Assembly (NCBI GenBank): GCA_002360535.1
Contig: DEQR01000064.1
Coordinates: forward strand, 83,927-147,926
Source of the DNA: Thiobacillus sp. UBA3361
GTDB taxonomy: Bacteria; Pseudomonadota; Gammaproteobacteria; Burkholderiales; Thiobacillaceae
Direction of reading: 5' to 3'
DNA length: 64,000 nt
Of this stretch, positions 57,950-64,000 are shown in pieces (within the stretch, counting starts at the first letter, position 1; every line of letters starts with the position of its first letter). The notes under the pieces are model-generated. The model ran no database searches. It was given only the letters and a program-made list of their open reading frames with translations, and was not told the origin of the DNA. The translations under genes were made by a program, and so were the position numbers.

Positions 57950-59974
57950 TTGAAATCGCCTCCTCACATCCGTCCAGTGACCGCCGCCCAAACCCTGCAA
58001 CACGCCCTCAACCTGCACGCCCAGGGCCGCTTCGCCGAGGCGGAGCAGGGCTACCTGCAATGCCTGATGGATGCCCCGGACAACGGCGACGCGATGGGCA
58101 TGCTGGGCCTGCTGCGTCTGCAGACCGGGCGGTTGCGCGAGGCCCTGCCGCATCTGGAAAAGGCCGTCGCGCTGCGGCCCAAGCAGGCCAACTACCACAT
58201 CGCCCTGGGCGAGACCTGGCGCCTGCTGGGCCAGCCGGGCGAGGCACTGGACAGCTATGAAAAGGCGGGACGACTGCTGCCCAACAACGCCGACCTGCAC
58301 AACAGCACCGGCATCGTCCTGCGCGACCTGGACCGCCGGAACGAGGCCGTCGCCCACCTGGAGCGGGCGCTGGCCCTCGACCCCGGCTTCAGCGAGGCGC
58401 GCGCCAACCTGGGCAAGGTCTATCTGGAATTGGACCGCCACGAGGCAGCCCTGGCCTGTTTCGACCGGGTCCCAGATGCGCAGCGGCAGGGCGCGGACTA
58501 CCTGGGGCTGATGGGCAAGGCTTTGGCCGGCCTGGGCAGGCGGGAGGAAGCCATCGACCATTTCAGCCGTGCCTTGGCCGCGAGTCCGGACCTCGCCGAG
58601 GTGCGCTGTGCCCTGGGCAACCTCTATCTGGAACTGAATCAGGACGAGGCGGCCCTGCGGGAATACCGCATCGCCCAGCGCCAGTTGCCCGACTCTGCCG
58701 AGCTGCTGTGCAACATCGGCCTGGCCCAGAAGAAGCTCGGCCGAGCGGACGACGCCGAGGCGCAATACCGCCGTGCCCTAACCGGCGACCCGGCGCACGT
58801 CCTGACCCTCAACAACTACGGCACCCTGCTGCAGGAGCAGGGCCGGCTGGCCGAGGCGCGCGCCTGCTTCGATAAGGCGCTGGAGGCCCAGCCGGACAAC
58901 CCCCTCATCCTCTACGGCCTGGGCAACCTGTGCCTGGAGGAAGGCCGGTTGGCCGAGGCCGCCACGCTGCTGGAGCGCACCCTCGCGCTGCGGCCGGACT
59001 ATCCGGAGGCGCGTTTCTGCCAGGGTCTGGTGCGCTTCATGGAAGGCGACCTGGCCGGCGGCTGGGCGGGCTACGAATACCGCTGGCACGGCAGCAACAT
59101 CGGCTTCGCCCGGCCGGAGATCGGCCTGCCCCACTGGCGCGGCGAACCGCCGGAGGCGGGTGCCGGCCTGCTGGTGTATTCCGAGCAGGGCTACGGCGAC
59201 TCGCTCCAGTTCATCCGCTACCTGCCGCTGGTGGCGGCGCGTTTCGCCCGCGTCGTCCTCTACACCCACCCGCCCCTGCTGGGCCTGTTCCGGGGTCTGT
59301 GCCCGGCCAATTGCGAAATCCGCGAGCTTGCCGGCGACATCGAGGCCGCCGGTTGCCAATGGCAGGTTCCCCTGCTGAGCCTGCCCCTGGCCCTGGGCAC
59401 CACCCTGGAAAGCGTCCCCGGCCGGGTGCCTTACCTGGCCGCCGATCCCGAGCGCGTCGAACATTGGCGGCAATGGTTGGCGGAGCGGGACGACGGCCGC
59501 ATGCGCGTGGGACTGGTGTGGGCCGGGCGGCCGACCCTCAAGTCCGACCGCAAGCGCAGCATCCCCCTGGCCGCCTTCCAGCCCCTGCTGAACCGGCCTG
59601 GCATCCGCTGGGTCAGCCTGCAAAAGGGCGACGCCGCCCAACAGCGCCTGCGATTGCCCGATCCCGGCAGGCTGCTGGACCCGATGGAGGAAGTGGGCGA
59701 CTTCGCCGATACCGCCGCGTTGCTGACGAACCTGGACCTGATCGTCAGCGTCGATACCGCCGTGGTGCATCTGGCCGGCGCCCTGGCCCGCCCGGTCTGG
59801 TTGCTCAACCGGCACGAAAGCGAGTGGCGCTGGATGCGCGGCTGCGACACCTCGCCCTGGTATCCCACCATGCACATCTTCAACCAGCCGCGGCCAGGGG
59901 AGTGGGGCGGCCTGCTGGCCCGGGTGGGCGAGGCCCTGGACGGCGAACATGCGGCCCGCGGGACACGCCCATGA
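57950..59974 (+). CDS. TPR-repeat protein with C-terminal GT-B-type glycosyltransferase domain
   Basis: A 674-residue protein. About nine TPR units fill residues 12-345 (for example AEAEQGYLQCLMDAPDNGDA, NEAVAHLERALALDPGF, AEARACFDKALEAQPDNPLI). The C-terminal 310 residues resemble GT9/heptosyltransferase-like domains of TPR proteins: VYSEQGYGDSLQFIRYLPLV, RVGLVWAGRPTLKSDRKRS and DLIVSVDTAVVHLAGALARP. TPR-glycosyltransferases often modify proteins, including flagellins and adhesins. The start is uncertain: TTG at 57950 or GTG at 57977, neither with a clear ribosome-binding site. It overlaps the next gene (ATGA). Confidence 0.82.
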   Translation: MKSPPHIRPVTAAQTLQHALNLHAQGRFAEAEQGYLQCLMDAPDNGDAMGMLGLLRLQTGRLREALPHLEKAVALRPKQANYHIALGETWRLLGQPGEALDSYEKAGRLLPNNADLHNSTGIVLRDLDRRNEAVAHLERALALDPGFSEARANLGKVYLELDRHEAALACFDRVPDAQRQGADYLGLMGKALAGLGRREEAIDHFSRALAASPDLAEVRCALGNLYLELNQDEAALREYRIAQRQLPDSAELLCNIGLAQKKLGRADDAEAQYRRALTGDPAHVLTLNNYGTLLQEQGRLAEARACFDKALEAQPDNPLILYGLGNLCLEEGRLAEAATLLERTLALRPDYPEARFCQGLVRFMEGDLAGGWAGYEYRWHGSNIGFARPEIGLPHWRGEPPEAGAGLLVYSEQGYGDSLQFIRYLPLVAARFARVVLYTHPPLLGLFRGLCPANCEIRELAGDIEAAGCQWQVPLLSLPLALGTTLESVPGRVPYLAADPERVEHWRQWLAERDDGRMRVGLVWAGRPTLKSDRKRSIPLAAFQPLLNRPGIRWVSLQKGDAAQQRLRLPDPGRLLDPMEEVGDFADTAALLTNLDLIVSVDTAVVHLAGALARPVWLLNRHESEWRWMRGCDTSPWYPTMHIFNQPRPGEWGGLLARVGEALDGEHAARGTRP

Positions 59975-60363
59975 ACGGCATCACCATCACATGGGAAGTC
60001 CTCCTGATCGCCGTCGTGCTGGCCACGGTGGTCTATCTGCTGGAAGTGGCGCTGTTCTCCCGGCGCCGCAAGGGTCCGTCCAAGGCCAGCGCGATCAAGG
60101 ATTTGGACCTGGACGTGGAAGGCATCCATGTCCGCGTCTCCGTGCTGGAACGGCAGACGCAGGCCCTGCGGGAACGCCTGGACGACCTTCAGGCAGCCAG
60201 CGAAAAGGCCGAAAGGCAGCAGACCGAACAGCAGGCCACCCCCTACGCCCAGGCCGTGCAGCTCGCCCGCCAGGGCGTGAGCCCCCAGGAACTGGCCCAT
60301 CGCTGCGGCATCACCAACGGCGAGGCCGAACTCATCGTTGCCCTGAACCGCACCGAGCCGTGA
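59971..60363 (+). CDS. DUF2802-like membrane-anchored protein
   Basis: A 130-residue protein with one N-terminal membrane helix (about residues 8-28, ITWEVLLIAVVLATVVYLLE), a basic cytoplasmic flank (FSRRRKGPSK), a coiled coil (about 55-85) and a C-terminal helix-turn-helix-like part (YAQAVQLARQGVSPQELAHR, then CGITNGEAELIVALN). DUF2802 proteins occur in flagellar/chemotaxis regions of pseudomonads and relatives. It overlaps both neighbours by four bases. Function unknown. Confidence 0.75.
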   Translation: MNGITITWEVLLIAVVLATVVYLLEVALFSRRRKGPSKASAIKDLDLDVEGIHVRVSVLERQTQALRERLDDLQAASEKAERQQTEQQATPYAQAVQLARQGVSPQELAHRCGITNGEAELIVALNRTEP

Positions 60364-61646
60364 ACCTGGACAACCTGCCCGGCCTGCTGCTGGCCTGGTT
60401 GAAGACCCAGGGTTCCGCGCTGCTGGAGCCGGGCCAGACCCAGGGCAAACCACATGAACTGCCCTTCAAGCCGGGCGAGCAGTACGAGGGCAAGGTGGTG
60501 GACAGCCTGGCCAACGGCCGCAGCCTGGTCAAGGTCGCCGACCAGCTACTGGACATGGCCCTGCCCAAGGACGTCAAGGTGGGCGACAGCGTGCGCCTGT
60601 CCTACCTGAACGCAGCCCCCCGGCCCACCTTCCTGCTTGACACCTCTCCGGCGCGGGCCAGCCAGCCGGTGCGCCTGAGCGATACCTCGCAGCAGGTCAA
60701 TGCCCTGGTCCGGTTTGCTTCCGCACCCGCCTCTTCGTCAGCTCCTTCTTCCGTCCCATCGTCCGTCCCTTCATCCGCCCCGGTGCCGAGTCCCGCATCC
60801 GGCCCCACGCCCGGCCCGTCTCCGTCCCCGGCCGCGCAGGTGGGACTGCCCGGCCAGACGCCGGCTGCACCGGCCGCCGCCCTGATCCAGCGTCCCATCG
60901 TGGTCAATGTTGCCCTGTTGCAGTCCGCCCGCACCACACCGGGCGTCACCCTGGCCTCCACCGCCACGCCCGGCATCACCGCCCTGCCGACCGCCAGCAT
61001 GGCCGCCGCCACCGTGGAAGGCCTGCGTGCCGCCATCGCTTCCGGCACCGTGCTGAGCACCCGCGTCATCTGGGACCAGCCGGCCCAGGCCAGCCGCATC
61101 CTGCCCCAGCGCCTGCGCCAGGTGCTGCGGGAAAGCGGCCTGTTCTACGAATCCCACCAGGCCAAATGGGCCCGAGGCGAGACCGCCTTGGAAACCCTGC
61201 TGCGGGAACCCCAGGCCCGCCTGGCCCGCCTGGAGGTACCCGTGGCTCAGGTCCCCGAGCTCAAGGGCATGCCCGAGGAGACCGCCCGCCTGGCCGGCCG
61301 GCAGCTGATGATGCTGGAAGGCCAGCCCTTTGTCTGGCAAGGCCAGGCCTGGCCCGGGCAACCCATGGAATGGCTGGTGGAAGAGCGCCAGCCAGAGGGG
61401 GGCGGCGGAGAGGAGGCCCCGCGGTGGCGCACCTTGCTGCGCCTCGTCCTGCCCCGGCTGGGGGAAGTGCAGGCCGATTTGCACCTGAGTGCCGCCGGCC
61501 TCAACGTGCGACTGCACGCCGCCGACCCAGCCAGCCTGGACGAAGTCCGTGCCGCCCTCCCGGAACTCATGGAACGTCTGCGTGCCGCCCGACTCAACCC
61601 CATGGCCATCACCGCCGAGCTGCCCGATGGATCAGAAGCGGCTTGA
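60360..61646 (+). CDS. FliK-like flagellar hook-length control protein
   Basis: A 428-residue protein. The first 95 residues form a compact domain (YEGKVVDSLANGRSLVKVAD). Residues about 120-170 are an unstructured Ser/Pro/Ala linker. The C-terminal 110 residues resemble the flagellar hook-length control domain (TLLRLVLPRLGEVQADLHLS, AAGLNVRLHAADPASLDEVR, MERLRAARLNPMAITAELPD). The GTG overlaps the DUF2802 stop. It is followed with a 20-base overlap by an FlhB-tail-like gene, a pairing that fits the FliK-FlhB export switch. It may be a second, divergent FliK. Confidence 0.75.
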   Translation: MNLDNLPGLLLAWLKTQGSALLEPGQTQGKPHELPFKPGEQYEGKVVDSLANGRSLVKVADQLLDMALPKDVKVGDSVRLSYLNAAPRPTFLLDTSPARASQPVRLSDTSQQVNALVRFASAPASSSAPSSVPSSVPSSAPVPSPASGPTPGPSPSPAAQVGLPGQTPAAPAAALIQRPIVVNVALLQSARTTPGVTLASTATPGITALPTASMAAATVEGLRAAIASGTVLSTRVIWDQPAQASRILPQRLRQVLRESGLFYESHQAKWARGETALETLLREPQARLARLEVPVAQVPELKGMPEETARLAGRQLMMLEGQPFVWQGQAWPGQPMEWLVEERQPEGGGGEEAPRWRTLLRLVLPRLGEVQADLHLSAAGLNVRLHAADPASLDEVRAALPELMERLRAARLNPMAITAELPDGSEAA

Positions 61647-61923
61647 AGCCGTCGCCCTGACCTACCGTCCCGAGGACGGCGCCCCCCAGGTGGTGGCCAA
61701 GGGCCAGGGCCTGCTGGCCGAAGAGATCATCCGCCGCGCGCGCGAGGCCGGCATCTTCGTGCACGAATCCCCCGAACTGGTCGGCCTGCTCATGCAGGTG
61801 GACCTGGATGAGCACATTCCCCCGGCCTTGTACGTAGCCGTAGCGGAACTGCTCGCATGGATTTATCGGCTCGAGGCCGGGGGAACGGAACTGAAGGAAG
61901 CGGCAAGCGAGGGCCAGGCGTGA
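61627..61923 (+). CDS. FlhB C-terminal-domain-like protein (export switch homologue)
   Basis: A 98-residue protein resembling only the cytoplasmic part of FlhB after its autocleavage site. AVALTYRPEDGAPQVVAKGQ, LLAEEIIRRAREAGIFVHES and VDLDEHIPPALYVAVAELLA match the FlhB CC domain. The NPTH cleavage motif and the membrane part are absent. Such FlhB-like small proteins (FlhX type) can partly replace the FlhB tail in substrate switching. The gene overlaps the FliK-like gene by 20 bases, which supports a joint role. Confidence 0.85.
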   Translation: MDQKRLEAVALTYRPEDGAPQVVAKGQGLLAEEIIRRAREAGIFVHESPELVGLLMQVDLDEHIPPALYVAVAELLAWIYRLEAGGTELKEAASEGQA

Positions 61924-62092
61924 GATCGGACAATCGTGAAGCGGGAAGTGTCTAACATGGCGGCGGCCAGACGGGCAGCCGGTTTCGACCCGGTCCATGA
62001 CTCCCGGTTGCCGGGCCTGGCACCCACGGCCATTGCCCCGCCAGGCGGGTGACCCATAATCAGATCAGGGTCATTCGCCATGGAGGTTTGCA

Positions 62093-63400
62093 ATGGGCAG
62101 GCGGGCGTCTGTGTGGGGGGCGGTTTCTGACGGGCAGGCTATCCGCTCAGGCCGGTCGGTAGCGCTGGCCGGTGCTGTCCTGGTCCTGGCAGGAATGCTT
62201 ACGGGTTGTGCCCAGCTAGGTGCCGGACCAGAGGCAGGCGGACCGATGACTGCCTGCGTGACACCGCCGGATGGTGTGTTCGCCACTTCGGCCCAGCGCT
62301 TCCCCGACCGTGCAGCGGCGATGGGCTACATCGACCGGTTGCTTTCTAAGAGGGGCAGGAACGGCGATCTCATCATCACCGACCACGCGGTTCGCTTTGT
62401 GACGTGCGAGGTGGAGGAGTCCGGGCGGGAGGTGTTCGTCGTGCCCCATGAAGAGACCGAAGTGGTCTATCGGGACGGCAACTGGCTGTTCCTGCGCTCG
62501 GCGCGGCAAGCCGGGGGAACCCGCCAGTACTTCGGTTTCGCGCTTCATGGCACGACCCGGGCGAGTGGGGAGAGCCTGGCCGAGGCGGCGCTCGCGGAAT
62601 TGCGCAAGCGCCGGGCCGCGAAAGGCCTGTTCGTGACACCGCGAGTCCAGCCCGCGGCGGATTTGGTGATCGTCGATCAGGGCGACCCGGAGGTGCGGAT
62701 TGCCTCGGTGGACCGCGGCAGGGTCGGTTCGGAGACCGGCAAGGGGGTTGCCGCCGGTGCCGTCGCCGGCGTGGCGGTCGGCCTGAACCCGGAGCTTCCC
62801 CTCATTTTGTATCCACCCGCAGCGGTGGTGCTGATCGTGGGCGGGGCGCTGATCGGCGGCGCCACGGGATCGATACAGGCCGAAAAGGAGGCCCAGCGGA
62901 ATGCCCTGATGCTGCCGCTGGAGGATGCCGTTCTGGGCAAGGCGCTGCACGAGATGCGGATGGGGCCTACCCTGGCTGAGAAGATCGAACCGCTGCTGCG
63001 CGTCGAGTCCCGCTGGCGTACGGGGGTGGCCGGGCAGGGGAGTCCGAATTGCGGGGACTATTACCGCGATTGCGCCCAGCAGGGCATCCTCGGGGTGGTG
63101 GAAATCCCCCCCGCGCGCATTGAATTCCGTGCCGACAAAGCCAATCTGGAGGGCGATCAGGACCGTGCGCGTCAGACGCTGTCGATCTTCCAGAGGGTGT
63201 ACCTGTACAGCACCTTGAGCGGTCAGCCCGTCGCGATCATCGACGTCGCCGCCCGATCCGACCGACATTCACTGGTGGAGTGGCGTGAAAACAGCGGCGC
63301 CAAGCTGCGCGAGGCCATCCGCGAGGCCCAGCAACCGATGCCGGATGTCATCGCCATGCAGTTGCAGCGGTCCCTGGATAAGCTGATTACTTTCAAATAG
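62093..63400 (+). CDS. Unrecognised lipoprotein
   Basis: A 435-residue exported protein. A hydrophobic signal (about residues 22-38) ends in the lipobox MLTGC, with cysteine near residue 39. A glycine-rich hydrophobic region (about residues 217-265; KGVAAGAVAGVAVGLNPELP and IVGGALIGGATGSI) resembles the glycine-zipper segments of outer-membrane lipoproteins. Charged helical regions follow. I recognise no family for the rest. A GGAGG site lies before the ATG. The 169-base gap upstream holds a TGACCC/GGGTCA inverted repeat (62050-62073), a possible operator, and nothing else clear. Confidence 0.75.
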   Translation: MGRRASVWGAVSDGQAIRSGRSVALAGAVLVLAGMLTGCAQLGAGPEAGGPMTACVTPPDGVFATSAQRFPDRAAAMGYIDRLLSKRGRNGDLIITDHAVRFVTCEVEESGREVFVVPHEETEVVYRDGNWLFLRSARQAGGTRQYFGFALHGTTRASGESLAEAALAELRKRRAAKGLFVTPRVQPAADLVIVDQGDPEVRIASVDRGRVGSETGKGVAAGAVAGVAVGLNPELPLILYPPAAVVLIVGGALIGGATGSIQAEKEAQRNALMLPLEDAVLGKALHEMRMGPTLAEKIEPLLRVESRWRTGVAGQGSPNCGDYYRDCAQQGILGVVEIPPARIEFRADKANLEGDQDRARQTLSIFQRVYLYSTLSGQPVAIIDVAARSDRHSLVEWRENSGAKLREAIREAQQPMPDVIAMQLQRSLDKLITFK

Positions 63401-63534
63401 TTTCTGCAGCCACCGGCAGACAGCGCCACAAGCAAGCGTGGTCTTGTTGGAATCAGCCGGAGTTGGCCATGGCATCCGGCGGTCGCGTGGGTATGGGCGG
63501 TTTTCTGCTATTCGAGAGTTGAGCGGGGCGGCTG

Positions 63535-64000
63535 CTAGACCACGAATTTCGCGAGTTGGCCGTGCATCGTTCTGGCCAGCGCGTCCATGGTCCCCGCCGT
63601 GACGTTCAAGCCGTTTATCGCCGTGCTGTTAGATTCACTCATGGCGGCGATGATCTCAACCTGCCTGGCAATATTTTCGCTGGCCGAGGACTGTTCCTGG
63701 AGTGCGGTGGAGATGTCGCGTGTGACCCCCATTACCCGATCCGAGCCCGAGCGGATTTCGACTATCGATGCGCCGGCCTCGCGGGTGGTGTCGGCGATGC
63801 TGCCGAATCGCGTCACCACGCTTCGCATGTCGCCGACCGCCCGGTCGGCGTCCTCCTGGATGGTGGTGATCACCTGGGCGATCTCCGATGTGGCGCGGCC
63901 GGTCCGTTCCGCCAGTTTGCGGACTTCATCGGCGACCACCGCGAAGCCGCGCCCTTGTTCACCGGCCCTGGCCGCCTCGATGGCGGCATTGAGGGCCAGC
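63535..64000 (-). CDS. Methyl-accepting chemotaxis protein (C-terminal part only)
   Basis: The last 155 codons of a chemoreceptor; the start lies beyond the window. The frame is open to base 64000. It contains the highly conserved hairpin tip after the edge (AALNAAIEAARAGEQGRGFA, then VVADEVRKLAERTGRATSEI), which binds CheA and CheW, and continues into the C-terminal adaptation helix (ISTALQEQSSASENIARQVE). It ends without the NWETF pentapeptide. The 134-base gap between it and the lipoprotein gene holds no gene or clear terminator. Confidence 0.95.
   Translation of the reverse strand, partial: LALNAAIEAARAGEQGRGFAVVADEVRKLAERTGRATSEIAQVITTIQEDADRAVGDMRSVVTRFGSIADTTREAGASIVEIRSGSDRVMGVTRDISTALQEQSSASENIARQVEIIAAMSESNSTAINGLNVTAGTMDALARTMHGQLAKFVV

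Noticed and set aside
60710..60850. Low-complexity Ser/Pro/Ala coding stretch considered as a tandem repeat locus
   Set aside because: The DNA units are degenerate and irregular; it is a disordered protein linker typical of FliK-type proteins.
62021..62039. Possible sigma-54 promoter upstream of the lipoprotein gene
   Set aside because: TGGCACC is present, but the nearest TTGC is 8 bases further instead of 4, so the fixed -24/-12 spacing is not met.

Overview
The window is a 64-kb piece of a GC-rich Gram-negative proteobacterial chromosome from a motile, flagellated organism. Lipoproteins, a TonB-dependent receptor, flagellar L- and P-rings and sigma-54 flagellar promoters support this. The order mltD-gloB-methyltransferase-rnhA-dnaQ, the rnr-rlmB pair, and flgAMN facing flgBCDEFGHIJKL point to the beta/gammaproteobacteria; I lean to a betaproteobacterium but cannot name a genus. 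No rRNA, CRISPR array, transposase or integrase was seen.

Layout. 1-3745: end of an oligopeptide-type ABC importer operon (two permeases and a fused double ATPase). 3769-7869: housekeeping block with mltD, gloB, a methyltransferase, rnhA and dnaQ. 7882-10762: a TonB-dependent receptor overlapping a substrate-binding-like protein. 10775-12539 (minus strand): a copper-chaperone-like protein, flgN, flgM and flgA. 12597-14171: a GGEEF diguanylate cyclase. 14325-24317: a sigma-54 promoter, then flgBCDEFGHIJKL. 24387-30792: sugar-nucleotide genes galE, rmlBACD and a GDP-mannose bifunctional enzyme, with one small coiled-coil protein. 30799-36551: an ArfA-like ribosome-rescue candidate, tRNA-Leu(CAG) on the minus strand, rnr, rlmB, hpt, a methylthioinosine phosphorylase and a peptide deformylase. 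36565-40386: two 285-residue flagellins with different promoter types, an unrecognised protein between them, then flbT and flaF. 40412-45345: a CDP-3,6-dideoxyhexose pathway. 45347-59974: glycosyltransferases, three consecutive radical-SAM proteins, an FkbM-type methyltransferase, a 1616-residue five-module glycosyltransferase and a TPR-glycosyltransferase. 59971-61923: three small flagellar-type genes (DUF2802-like, FliK-like, FlhB-tail-like). 62093-64000: an unknown lipoprotein and the 3' end of a chemoreceptor gene (minus strand).

How the genes work together. The left flagellar block builds rod, hook, rings and hook-filament junction under sigma-54 control. From the second flagellin's sigma-54 promoter (38544) to about 61.9 kb the genes run in one direction, mostly with overlapping start and stop codons. 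This run links flagellin, its secretion/translation regulators FlbT and FlaF (best known from alphaproteobacteria), CDP-dideoxysugar synthesis, radical-SAM modification and large glycosyltransferases. The simplest reading is a flagellin glycosylation (or surface-glycan) island coupled to filament synthesis. The product and any attachment to flagellin are inference.

Small-scale structure is also notable. There are degenerate heptanucleotide repeats at three flg intergenic junctions and a perfect (CGCCTCA)4 tract right after the rmlA start codon. A 137-bp insertion between rnr and rlmB duplicates the rlmB start and creates a 46-codon coupled mini-ORF. Large palindromic elements lie at 44.4 kb and 57.8 kb, and a palindrome cluster lies upstream of the second flagellin promoter. 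All coordinates, motifs and spacings were read by eye; no database search or folding program was run.
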